Shown: piece by piece, positions 1 to 6,773 of the stretch
How the letters are laid out: each line of letters begins with the position of its first letter
How positions within the stretch are numbered: position 1 is the first letter of the stretch
Origin: Phenylobacterium aquaticum
Lineage (GTDB): Bacteria > Pseudomonadota > Alphaproteobacteria > Caulobacterales > Caulobacteraceae
Direction of reading: 5' to 3'
Assembly (NCBI RefSeq): GCF_947378715.1
Contig: NZ_CANCLE010000157.1
Span: forward strand, 1-8,931
Length of the DNA stretch: 8,931 nucleotides
Translations under genes and position numbers: made by a program
Notes under the pieces: generated by a model
What the model saw: the letters and a program-made list of their open reading frames with translations, nothing else
Database searches by the model: none
What the model was told of the DNA's origin: nothing

Positions 1-784
1 GTTCGGCGAGAGCGTCGGCGGCCTGCTTCTCGCTGATGCGCACTTCGCGGGGCACGCCCTGCATCAGGTCGCGGCCCTTGACCTCGATGGCCAGGCCCTC
101 GCCGTCGATCGGGGCGCGGGCGGTGCCGATTTCCTTCTTGATGCGCTCGGCGGTGGTTTCGCCGATCAGAAGGTTATGGTTGCGGCGCATGTAGCTGATG
201 ATGCTGTCGTCCATCTTGTCGCCGCCGACCCGCACCGAGCGCGAGTAGACGATGCCCGAAAGGGACAGCACCGCGACTTCGGTCGTGCCGCCGCCGATAT
301 CGACCACCATCGAGCCTGTCGGCTCGTGAATGGGCAGGCCAGCGCCGATCGCCGCGGCCATCGGCTCGTCGATCAGGCCCACGCGACGGCCGCCGGCGTT
401 CAGGCAGCTGTCATTGATGGCGCGACGCTCCACGGCGGTGGCGCCGGACGGCACGCACACGATCACCTTCGGGTTCACGAAGCCCTTGCGGTTGTGAACC
501 TTGCGGATGAAGTACTTGATCATCTCCTCGGCCACTTCGAAGTCGGCGATGACCCCGTCGCGCATGGGACGGATCGCTTCCATGTGGCCGGGCGTGCGGC
601 CCAGCATCTGCTTGGCTTCGATGCCCACCGCGTGGACGATCTTGCGGCCGCCGACATTGCGCAGCGCCACCACCGAGGGCTCGTTGAGCACGATGCCCTT
701 ACCCTTCATGTAGATGAGGGTATTCGCAGTGCCGAGGTCGATAGCTATGTCGTTGGAAATGGCGCCGAAGAAGGACGAGAACAT
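1..784 (-). CDS. mreB: Rod shape-determining protein MreB, N-terminal 261 codons (truncated by window edge)
   Basis: This is the actin-like ATPase that polymerises under the inner membrane and directs cell-wall elongation. The reverse strand from ATG 784 begins MFSSFFGAISNDIAIDLGTA and runs open to base 1. Visible elements are the first phosphate loop DLGTANT (residues 16-22), the region LIDEPMAAAIGAGLP (137-151) with the expected catalytic glutamate E140, and the second phosphate loop DIGGGTT (162-168). Full-length Caulobacter MreB is about 347 residues, so roughly 85 C-terminal residues, including the last ATP-binding segment, lie outside the window. The sequence is very close to Caulobacter MreB as I remember it. 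No strong Shine-Dalgarno precedes the start (only AGGGCC about 5 nt upstream), but the N-terminus fits the family exactly. In many bacteria mreC and mreD follow, which cannot be seen here. Confidence 0.97.
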   Translation of the reverse strand, partial: MFSSFFGAISNDIAIDLGTANTLIYMKGKGIVLNEPSVVALRNVGGRKIVHAVGIEAKQMLGRTPGHMEAIRPMRDGVIADFEVAEEMIKYFIRKVHNRKGFVNPKVIVCVPSGATAVERRAINDSCLNAGGRRVGLIDEPMAAAIGAGLPIHEPTGSMVVDIGGGTTEVAVLSLSGIVYSRSVRVGGDKMDDSIISYMRRNHNLLIGETTAERIKKEIGTARAPIDGEGLAIEVKGRDLMQGVPREVRISEKQAADALAE

Positions 785-1091
785 GCAAGGCCCTGAGGGG
801 TGGGGGTCGGAGGTGGCCGGACTGCGTTGGCAAGCGACCGAGACGCCGCACCTCGAATCAGAGGCGCCTCAACGCTCCAGCTCCCGCACGCAGGACTCTC
901 GTCCGTGTGCCCTGCCAATGGGTTGAATTCAAGGCTTAATGACAGACGGCCCGCCAAGGGCGCCCCTGGGCGGTCACAAGGTTGAGAGAGCTCTGCTGTG
1001 TCACCCCGGGGATACAGCCTTGCGGTTCGCGTCACGCTAGAAAACCGCGTTCGAAATTGCGCCCTCGCGAGGGAGATGCTGGGGATCGCAG
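785..1091. promoter_or_regulatory. Divergent intergenic region between mreB and the ABC-F gene
   Basis: This 307-bp gap must hold promoters for both mreB (minus) and the ABC-F gene (plus). I see two GANTC sites, GAATC at 855-859 and GACTC at 894-898, the recognition sequence of the cell-cycle methyltransferase CcrM. Two perfect 10-bp palindromes are present, GAGGCGCCTC (861-870) and TTGAATTCAA (923-932). I found no CtrA box (TTAA-N7-TTAA) and no convincing minus-strand promoter for mreB. The short reading frames that cross the gap have no family resemblance and I do not call them genes. Confidence 0.6.
1020..1043 (+). promoter_or_regulatory. Candidate housekeeping promoter for the ABC-F gene
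   Basis: TTGCGG (1020-1025) followed after 10 bp by GCTAGAAA (1036-1043) resembles the Caulobacter housekeeping sigma consensus TTGACGS, 10-14 bp, GCTANAWC, with 7 of 8 matches in the -10 element. A transcript would begin near 1050, leaving a leader of about 40 nt before ATG 1092. The match is by eye and the -35 element is imperfect. Confidence 0.4.
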
Positions 1092-2615
1092 ATGTCACGC
1101 CAGGCCGTCCTCGGTGTCGAAAACGCCAGCTTTTTCTACGGGGCTACCCGCGTTTTCGAACATGTCTCCTTCAAGTTGGACAGCGCCAGGACCGCCCTGG
1201 TGGGCGACAACGGCGCCGGCAAGTCGACCCTGCTGAAATGCCTGCTCGGCGAACTGGAGCTGAATGAGGGCCAGATCGTCCGTTCGCGCGGCCTGAAGGT
1301 GGGCTATGTGCCACAGGAGGTCCCCGCCGCCTTCCTGGACCAGCCCCTGCGCCAGGTGCTGGAAGCCGCCTTGCCGACCACGGATGGTTCCGAGGACTGG
1401 AAGATCGACGTCCTGCTGGACGAGATCGGCGTCGCCTACGAGACCTCGCTGCAACCGTTCTCGGCCCTGAGCGGGGGCTGGCGCCGGCTGATGCTGATCG
1501 CCGCAGCGATCCGGCTGTCGGAGCCCGACCTCCTGATCCTCGACGAGCCGACCAACCACCTGGACCTGTCGAACATCAACACGCTGGAGGGATGGCTGGA
1601 CGAGGACGCCAGCCTGCCCATGCTGATCGTCAGCCACGACCGGGAATTCCTGGAACGCGCCACCACCCGCACCCTGTTCCTGCGCGCCGACGGCGCCCAT
1701 AGCTTCTCCGTCCCCTTCGTCGAGGCGCGCGAGGCCCTGCTGCACCGCGACGCCGCCGACGCCGTGCGTCGTAAGCTGGAGACCAAGGAGATCGAGCGCC
1801 TGGAGAAGGTGGCGACGCGCTATCGGGTCTGGGGGATCAAGAACGCCGACTTCCACAAGAAGGCCAAGGCCACCGAGAAGCGCATCGAGCGTATCGAGGC
1901 CGACCGCACCGGCGCCTATGTCGCCCGCGAGCGGAAGCTGGAGCTGCACGACGGCGAGATCGACGCCAAGATCGCGCTGAGGGTCTCCAACTACACCGTC
2001 AAGGTTCCGGACAATTCCCGCGACCTGTTCCGGATCGAGCGCCTGAGCGTGGCGGCCGGCGACCGCATCGCCCTCCTGGGAATCAATGGGGCGGGCAAGT
2101 CGACCCTGCTGACGGCGCTGGCCCAGGCCTTCGATCCGGACCTGGAGCACTATGACGGCCAGGCGCCGATCCGCTTCAATCCCCAGGCCCGGCTGGTCTA
2201 TTTCGACCAGCGCATGGCCGACCTGCCGCTGAAGATGAGCCTGGTCGACTATCTCTGCGGCGCGGACGGCGCGACCCTCCGGGAGGCCAACGCCCTCCTG
2301 GCCAAGGCCGGCTTCGCCTATGCCCGGATCACCGGGCCGATCGGCAATCTCAGCCACGGCGAGCGCGCCCGCCTGGCCTTCCTCAAGATGAAGCTCGCCA
2401 AGCCCAACCTCTATCTGCTGGACGAGCCCACCAACCACCTGGACATCGAGGGCCAGGAGGAACTGGAGGCCCAGCTGGAGGCCTCCGACGTCGCCTGCCT
2501 GTTCGTCTCCCACGACCGCTACTTCACCCGCACGGCCGCCACCCGGTTCATCGAGATCCGCAAGGGCAAGCTGGTCGAGGTCGAGAGCCCGGACGCCTTC
2601 TTCTCGGCGCAGTGA
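1092..2615 (+). CDS. ABC-F family ATPase, two ABC domains (probable ribosome-associated factor)
   Basis: This 507-residue protein has two ATP-binding cassettes and no membrane segments, the plan of ABC-F proteins, which act on the ribosome rather than in transport. Domain 1 has Walker A GDNGAGKST (38-46), signature LSGGW (126-130), Walker B LLILDEPTNHLDL (147-159) and H-loop H182. A charged linker rich in Lys, Arg and Glu follows at about 215-275. Domain 2 has Walker A GINGAGKST (330-338), signature LSHGE (420-424), Walker B LYLLDEPTNHLDI (440-452) and H-loop H474. The paired DEPTNHLD motifs are the family hallmark. The domain 2 signature has His in place of the first Gly of LSGGE. Start ATG 1092 has GGGGA 6 nt upstream and a purine-rich GAGGGAGA further up. 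The gene is monocistronic in this window and convergent with the mod operon. I cannot assign it to EttA, Uup, YheS, YbiT or an antibiotic-resistance subgroup. Confidence 0.93.
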   Translation: MSRQAVLGVENASFFYGATRVFEHVSFKLDSARTALVGDNGAGKSTLLKCLLGELELNEGQIVRSRGLKVGYVPQEVPAAFLDQPLRQVLEAALPTTDGSEDWKIDVLLDEIGVAYETSLQPFSALSGGWRRLMLIAAAIRLSEPDLLILDEPTNHLDLSNINTLEGWLDEDASLPMLIVSHDREFLERATTRTLFLRADGAHSFSVPFVEAREALLHRDAADAVRRKLETKEIERLEKVATRYRVWGIKNADFHKKAKATEKRIERIEADRTGAYVARERKLELHDGEIDAKIALRVSNYTVKVPDNSRDLFRIERLSVAAGDRIALLGINGAGKSTLLTALAQAFDPDLEHYDGQAPIRFNPQARLVYFDQRMADLPLKMSLVDYLCGADGATLREANALLAKAGFAYARITGPIGNLSHGERARLAFLKMKLAKPNLYLLDEPTNHLDIEGQEELEAQLEASDVACLFVSHDRYFTRTAATRFIEIRKGKLVEVESPDAFFSAQ

Positions 2616-2625
2616 CCCGCGCGGG
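2616..2625. repeat. 10-bp palindrome filling the gap between convergent stop codons
   Basis: CCCGCGCGGG is perfectly self-complementary and occupies the entire interval between the ABC-F stop (TGA 2613-2615) and the stop of the opposing MBL-fold gene (TAG, 2628-2626). It has no loop and no T tract, so it is not a standard intrinsic terminator. It is the only non-coding DNA between the two convergent genes. Confidence 0.5.
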
Positions 2626-3258
2626 CTAAGGCTTCGAGCAGGCCGCGATCATCGCGTCGACGGTCTCATTGACCGAGGCGATCGGCACGAACAGCTCGGT
2701 CTGGCCATAGCCGGTCCAGGGCACGACATGGTCGAACGCCAGGTCGCGCAGCCCCTCGAGCCCCGCCAGCATCTTCTTGCGGCTGGGACTGCCCGGCCGC
2801 CAGCGGCCCGCCTCGCGCCAGATGAAGTCGGCGGTGAACAACAGCCGCGCCCCGCCGACCTCGACCAGGGTCGAGAACTGCCCCGCCGTGTGCCCCGGCG
2901 TCGGGATCAGCTGGACATCGCCCAGCACGGTCGTGCGGGCATAGGGCAGGATATGGTCGATGTGCAGCTGGTTGCGCCGATGGCCCATCGCTTCGGCCTC
3001 GATGACGCTGCAGAAGATCTCCGCGCCAAAGCGCTCGGCGATCTGGTTGGTCGCTGCGCCGCCCAGATGGCGGTCGCTGATCACCGCAGCCTTCACCCCG
3101 CCCCGCCCCGCCAGGGCGTCGAAGGCGTCCGAAATCGAACCGACGCGGCTGGCGTCCAGGATCAGATTGCCGGCGGGCCGCTCCACGAAGTGCGTGTAGC
3201 CATAGCCCTTCTCGCCATTCTGCGGCACGAGGAACACGCCCGGCAGAACTTCCCGCAT
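2626..3258 (-). CDS. MBL-fold (metallo-beta-lactamase-like) protein with degenerate metal site, last gene of mod operon
   Basis: The 210-residue protein has the layout of a small single-domain MBL hydrolase: N-terminal strands, a metal-motif region, PTPGHTAGQ (119-127), LLFTADF (139-145) and a C-terminal FDHVVPW. The first metal motif, normally HxHxDH, reads V-I-S-D-R-H (59-64) before LGGA, so only the last His (H64) remains. H123 and D144, matching the next two ligands, are kept. The C-terminal His position reads PWTG (180-183) instead of PGHG. An unrelated HIDH occurs at 99-102. It has no signal peptide and is probably cytoplasmic. Start ATG 3258 has GGGAG 6 nt upstream, which overlaps the modC stop; the gap to modC is 10 bp, so it should be co-transcribed and perhaps coupled. 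The fold is clear, but the substrate is unknown and the enzyme may be inactive or use an altered metal site. Confidence 0.85.
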   Translation of the reverse strand: MREVLPGVFLVPQNGEKGYGYTHFVERPAGNLILDASRVGSISDAFDALAGRGGVKAAVISDRHLGGAATNQIAERFGAEIFCSVIEAEAMGHRRNQLHIDHILPYARTTVLGDVQLIPTPGHTAGQFSTLVEVGGARLLFTADFIWREAGRWRPGSPSRKKMLAGLEGLRDLAFDHVVPWTGYGQTELFVPIASVNETVDAMIAACSKP

Positions 3259-3268
3259 TCGTCGCTCC

Positions 3269-3976
3269 CTAGAGTCCCAGCACCTGCGCCACCTCGCCGC
3301 CGGCGGCCAGGACCTCGGCCGGTGTCCCGGTCATCAGCACCCGGCCCTGGTCCAGCACGACGATACGGTCGGCAAGCCCCATGGCCTCGTCCAGATCGTG
3401 GGTGACCAGGACGATGGCGGCCTGGATGCGGCCGCGCAAGCCCTGGATCTCGGCCTGCAGGGCGCGGCGCGTGCGCCGGTCGACGGCGGAGAAGGGTTCA
3501 TCCAGCAGCAGCACCTGGGGCTCGCGGGCCAGGGCCCGGGCCAGGGCCACACGCTGCTGTTGCCCCCCGGACAGGGCGGCCGGCTTGCGATGCTCCAGCC
3601 CGTCGAGATGCACCTGGGCCAGCAGGGCCCAGGCGCGAACCTTGCGCGCGGCGCGCGGCAGATGTCCCAGGGCGGCGGTGACATTGGCGAGCGCGCTCAT
3701 GTGCGGGAACAGGGCGTAGGTCTGGAACACCAGCCCCACGGAACGCTTCTGGGCCGCCACGGCGACGCCGGCCCCGCTGTCCAGCCAGGTCTCGCCGCCA
3801 TTGGAGATCACGCCCCGGGCCGGGCGACCCAGACCGGCGATGGCGCGCAGCAGGGTGGTCTTGCCCCCGCCAGAGGGGCCGACGACGGCCACCAGCTCCC
3901 CGGGCGCCACGGTCATCTCGACCTCCAGCGGAAAGGGGCGGGTCTGGGCGATGCGGACCCTCAGGCCGTCAGACAT
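3269..3976 (-). CDS. modC: Molybdate ABC transporter ATP-binding protein ModC, short form without TOBE domain
   Basis: This is the 235-residue ATPase that powers molybdate import with ModA and ModB. Walker A is GPSGGGKT (33-40), Q-loop Q85 lies in GLVFQTYALFPH, signature LSGGQQQR is at 135-142, Walker B VLLLDEPFSAVD is at 155-166 and H-loop H193 is in THDLDEA. It ends soon after the nucleotide-binding domain. ModC in Escherichia coli is about 350 residues, with a C-terminal TOBE/Mop regulatory part that is absent here. ATG 3976 lies 8 nt inside the end of modB, with a weak GGGG-type ribosome site, suggesting translational coupling. By sequence alone it could serve another anion importer; the modA-modB context settles the assignment. 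Confidence 0.93.
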   Translation of the reverse strand: MSDGLRVRIAQTRPFPLEVEMTVAPGELVAVVGPSGGGKTTLLRAIAGLGRPARGVISNGGETWLDSGAGVAVAAQKRSVGLVFQTYALFPHMSALANVTAALGHLPRAARKVRAWALLAQVHLDGLEHRKPAALSGGQQQRVALARALAREPQVLLLDEPFSAVDRRTRRALQAEIQGLRGRIQAAIVLVTHDLDEAMGLADRIVVLDQGRVLMTGTPAEVLAAGGEVAQVLGL

Positions 3977-4637
3977 GCCGGCGCCCCACCCGCCCGGTCA
4001 GGGCGTAGCTGAGGCCGATGGCGGCGAGCGAGAAGCCCAGCAGCGCCGCCGACATGGCGCCGGCCGCCGCCTGATCAAAGGCCTGGGCGCGGTCATAGAT
4101 GGCGATGGCCGCCGTTCGCGTCTCGCCCGGAATATTGCCGCCGACCATCAGCACCACCCCGAACTCGCCCAACGTATGGGCGAAGGTCAGGGCCAGGGCG
4201 GAGAACACGCCGGGCCAGGCGAGCGGCAGGTCGATCTTCCAGAAGGTCGTCCAGCGCGACATGCCGCTGACGAAGGCCGCCTCCCGCACCTCGGGCGCCA
4301 CCGCCTCCATGGCCCGTTGGATCGGCTGCACCGCGAAGGGGATATTGACCACCAGGGACGCGGCCAGCAGCCCGCCGAAGTGGAACACCAGCCCCTGGCC
4401 GAACAGCGCCTCCCAGGCCCGGCCGAACGGCGAGGCGCCGCCCATGCCGACCAGCAGATAATAGCCCAGCACGGTCGGCGGCAGGACCAGAGGCAGGGTG
4501 ATCAACGCCTCGACCACACCCCGCAGGGGCCCGCGCCAGCCGGCCAGCAGCCGACCGATCAGCAGGGCCGCCGGGATCAGCAGGGCGCAGGTCCAGGCGG
4601 CGAGCCGCAGCGAGAGCCCGAAGGCGGTCCAGTCCAA
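3969..4637 (-). CDS. modB: Molybdate ABC transporter permease ModB, TTG start
   Basis: This 222-residue inner-membrane protein forms the molybdate channel. Hydrophobic segments lie at about 10-30, 43-64, 84-104, 143-166 and 195-212, matching the small ModB/CysT-type permease. The cytoplasmic EAA loop that docks on ModC is REAAFVSGMSRWTTFWKIDL (118-137), ending in LP. Length agrees with the family (about 225). The start is the TTG at 4637. An in-frame TAG, the modA stop itself, lies 9 nt upstream, and the next in-frame ATG (residue 65) would remove two membrane segments. AGGGA, overlapping that stop, is 6 nt before TTG. The 3' end overlaps modC by 8 nt. Confidence 0.94.
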   Translation of the reverse strand: MDWTAFGLSLRLAAWTCALLIPAALLIGRLLAGWRGPLRGVVEALITLPLVLPPTVLGYYLLVGMGGASPFGRAWEALFGQGLVFHFGGLLAASLVVNIPFAVQPIQRAMEAVAPEVREAAFVSGMSRWTTFWKIDLPLAWPGVFSALALTFAHTLGEFGVVLMVGGNIPGETRTAAIAIYDRAQAFDQAAAGAMSAALLGFSLAAIGLSYALTGRVGRRHV

Positions 4638-4646
4638 TCTGAGTCC

Positions 4647-5444
4647 CTATTTCACGCCGATCGGCAGGGCGAAGCCATACTTGGCCAGGGTCGCCTTGGC
4701 CTTGGCGGTCTTCAGATAGGCGTAGAAGGCCCGGGTCGTCTCGCCAGCGCCCTTGATCAGCACCATGCGCTGGCGCAGCGGCTGGTGCCACCCGGCCGGT
4801 ACAAGGACGTAGGTCCCCAGGCTGGAGACGGCGGGCGCCAGGGCCAGGGCATAGGGGATCAGGCCCGCCTGGGCCGAGCCGGTGGTGGCGAACTGGGTCG
4901 CCTGGCTGGCGTTCTCGCCCAGCACCAGCCTGGGCTGGGCGGTGTCCCAAAGCTTCTCGTGGATCAGGGCCTCGCGCGCCGCGCGGCCATAGGGGGCGTG
5001 GTCGGGATTGGCGATGGCCAAGGCCCTCAACCGACCGTCGGCGAGCGCCTTCCTGAGGTCCTTGAACCCGGCGTCCGGGGTGACCGGCGAGCCCTTGGCG
5101 GCGAACAGGGCCAGGCGGCCAATGGCGTAGAGATCACCGCCGCCCTCGGTCTTGCCGGCCGCGGCCAGGGTCTGGACATAGGACTCATCGGCGCTGAGGA
5201 ACATCTCGAAAGGCGCGCCCTGCTGGATCTGGGTGGTGAAGTTGCCCGACGATCCAAAGGTCAGTTTCACCGTCTTGCCGGTGTCCTTGGTGAACTGGGC
5301 GGCCAGCTCGGTCAGGGCGAAGTTGAGGTCGGCGGCGGCCGCGATGGCCGGAACATCGGCGGCCCGCGCGGGCGCGCCTGCCCCCAGTCCAACGGATAGA
5401 AGCAGGGCGGCCAGCAGGCCTGCGCCAAATCGGCGACGGATCAT
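4647..5444 (-). CDS. modA: Molybdate-binding periplasmic protein ModA
   Basis: This 265-residue solute-binding protein captures molybdate (possibly also tungstate) and delivers it to ModB. It begins with a Sec signal, MIRRR plus a hydrophobic stretch, with likely cleavage after ARA at residue 28. Family motifs are AAADLNFAL (36-44), FGSSGNFTTQI (63-73), APFEMFLSADE (77-87), PYGRAAREAL (151-160) and NASQATQFATTGSAQAGLIP (178-197). At the position of the first oxyanion-binding Ser in E. coli ModA (AAASL) this protein has Asp (D39). I believe this occurs in a subgroup of ModA proteins. The start ATG 5444 shares an ATGA overlap with the stop of the upstream gene, and AAGGA lies 6 nt before it. 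The modB start is 9 bp downstream. Confidence 0.94.
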   Translation of the reverse strand: MIRRRFGAGLLAALLLSVGLGAGAPARAADVPAIAAAADLNFALTELAAQFTKDTGKTVKLTFGSSGNFTTQIQQGAPFEMFLSADESYVQTLAAAGKTEGGGDLYAIGRLALFAAKGSPVTPDAGFKDLRKALADGRLRALAIANPDHAPYGRAAREALIHEKLWDTAQPRLVLGENASQATQFATTGSAQAGLIPYALALAPAVSSLGTYVLVPAGWHQPLRQRMVLIKGAGETTRAFYAYLKTAKAKATLAKYGFALPIGVK

Positions 5445-5962
5445 GGGGTGTCCTTTCCATGGGAGGGGGCGGGCGCGGAGGTCGCCAGGCGCAACACCTC
5501 AAGCTTCACGACATTGCGGGCGGCGCGGGCCGGGCGCAGATCGCCCTCGACCACCAGCCGGAACGGGCCGTCGGCGGTCAGCGGCCCGGCTTCGGAACGG
5601 TCGGCGAGGATCACCCGGTCGGCCCGGGTCGCCGGATCGGTCTCGGCGAGGCTGATCGCCACCTGATAGCCGTCGGCGGCCGTCACCCGGATCACCGTGG
5701 CCAGCTCGGCGCCGTGCACCTGCTTGCCGGTCGCCGCCCCGACCCGCGCGACCAGATCGCCCAGGGGAACGCCCTGGAAGCTGTGGGTCTCCCCGTGCTG
5801 TTTAACCGTCACGGTGACGTGCGGCAGGGCCGCCAGGGCGGCGGCGTCCAGCTGCGCGGTCTGGCCGTCAGGCCCCACGAGGCTGAGGCTTTGAGCCAAG
5901 GCGGCCGGCGCGACGGCCAGGCTGCCGACCAGGGCGACCACGCCCCATCCCAAATTCCGCAT
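5441..5962 (-). CDS. Exported molybdopterin-binding-domain-like protein (sulfite oxidase Moco fold type), function unknown
   Basis: The product is 173 residues. A signal peptide is visible, with hydrophobic residues 6-22 and a probable cut after ALA at residue 23, so it should be periplasmic. The mature part resembles small proteins annotated as molybdopterin-dependent oxidoreductases of the sulfite oxidase Moco-domain superfamily: HGETHSFQGVPLGDLVARVG (56-75), a VTAADGYQVAISLAE stretch (93-107), DRVILADR (115-122) and GPFRLVVEGDLRPAR (132-146). There is no cysteine anywhere, so the Cys that ligates Mo in sulfite oxidase is missing. Catalysis in the classical manner is therefore unlikely; binding of cofactor or metal, or a chaperone role, would be inference. 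A GTG at 5965 immediately precedes ATG 5962; GGAG lies 6 nt before ATG but only 3 nt before GTG, so ATG is chosen. It starts 3 nt after the modE stop and overlaps modA by 4 nt. Confidence 0.8.
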   Translation of the reverse strand: MRNLGWGVVALVGSLAVAPAALAQSLSLVGPDGQTAQLDAAALAALPHVTVTVKQHGETHSFQGVPLGDLVARVGAATGKQVHGAELATVIRVTAADGYQVAISLAETDPATRADRVILADRSEAGPLTADGPFRLVVEGDLRPARAARNVVKLEVLRLATSAPAPSHGKDTP

Positions 5963-5965
5963 CAC

Positions 5966-6769
5966 CTACTCCACCGCCAGGATCACATGCGGCGCCTTGA
6001 TCAGCGCCGTCACCGGGTCGCCGGGCTTGAGGTCCAAGGCCTGGGCGCTCTCGCGGGTGATGGTCGCCGTCAGGCACTTGCCGTCGGCCAGGTCGAGGCT
6101 GATCTCGCTGTTCACCGCCCCGTCCTCGCGATGGGCTACATGGCCGGCGAGCTGGTTGCGGGCCGAGGTGCGGATCCCCTCCCCCACAGCCAGGGTCACG
6201 AAGGTGGCCTTGATCAAGGCGATGGCCGGGCGGCCAGCCGCGAGGCCCAGTTGGGCGATGCTGTCGCGGGTCACCACGGCGACGATCTCCAGGCCCGGCG
6301 CGATGGTCAGGGTGACCTCACAGCTGACCGCGCCCTCGGTCACCGCCGTCACGGTTCCCCGCAAGGCGTTGCGTGCGCTTGTCCTCATCCCCAGGCTCCA
6401 GAACATCGTGCCGAGATCATCGTCGGGGGCGAGGTCCAGTCCCGCCTCCAGCCGTCCCAGGGCGGCGGCCAGCTCGGTCTCCACCCGGTGGAAGGCGGCG
6501 ATCACCGCCCGACCGCGCGGGGTCAGGGTTGCGACCCCGCCCTTGGCGCCGCCGGCCTGGGTCATGATCAGTGGGGCCTCGAACAGGTTGTTCAGCGCCT
6601 GAACCGCGTCCCAGGCGCCCTTGTAGGACAGGTCGAGCCGCTTGGCGGCGGCGGTGATCGAGCCCAGGTCGCCGACCGCTTCCAGCAGCGCGATCCGCTC
6701 AGCCCCCACCCGCGCCCCGCCTTCGCGGCGCAGGGACAGGGCGGCGGTCAGGGCGTGGGGATCGGACAA
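5966..6769 (-). CDS. modE: Molybdate-responsive transcriptional regulator ModE, TTG start
   Basis: ModE is a dimeric DNA-binding protein that represses molybdate uptake genes when it binds molybdate. With the start used here it has 267 residues, close to E. coli ModE (262). A LysR-like winged helix includes GSITAAAKRLDLSYKGAWDA (36-55). Two tandem Mop/TOBE domains lie at about 129-195 and 200-266, each opening with RTSARN, the molybdate pocket motif, and ending in ALIKA..VxLAV. No ATG is available near the N-terminus. An in-frame TAG stands directly before TTG 6796, leaving TTG 6796 or TTG 6769. I prefer 6769 because GAGG lies 5 nt upstream, whereas 6796 lacks a well-placed ribosome site and lies inside the inverted repeat at 6774-6814. 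The longer form would add nine residues. It heads the mod operon and is probably autoregulated. Confidence 0.92.
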   Translation of the reverse strand: MSDPHALTAALSLRREGGARVGAERIALLEAVGDLGSITAAAKRLDLSYKGAWDAVQALNNLFEAPLIMTQAGGAKGGVATLTPRGRAVIAAFHRVETELAAALGRLEAGLDLAPDDDLGTMFWSLGMRTSARNALRGTVTAVTEGAVSCEVTLTIAPGLEIVAVVTRDSIAQLGLAAGRPAIALIKATFVTLAVGEGIRTSARNQLAGHVAHREDGAVNSEISLDLADGKCLTATITRESAQALDLKPGDPVTALIKAPHVILAVE

Positions 6770-6773
6770 GCAG

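Noticed and set aside
176..796. Plus-strand frame opposite mreB
   Set aside because: The reverse strand encodes an almost canonical MreB; the plus frame is His/Ala/Asp-rich with no family.
785..1091. CtrA binding box or small gene in the mreB intergenic region
   Set aside because: Only a single TTAA is present, without a partner 7 nt away, and the short frames there have no recognisable product.
1095..2513. Long minus-strand open frame of 472 codons opposite the ABC-F gene
   Set aside because: It is the mirror of a GC-rich gene with strong third-position bias. Its translation is rich in G, Q, V and L with no domain, while the plus strand has full ABC motifs.
4093..4950. Minus-strand frame of 285 codons overlapping modA and modB
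   Set aside because: It is an alternative frame of two genuine genes; its translation is R/G/P-rich with no membrane or binding motifs.
3801..5399. Plus-strand open frame of 532 codons across modC, modB and modA
   Set aside because: It crosses three well-supported minus-strand genes and its translation is a low-complexity G/Q/R/P-rich string without motifs.
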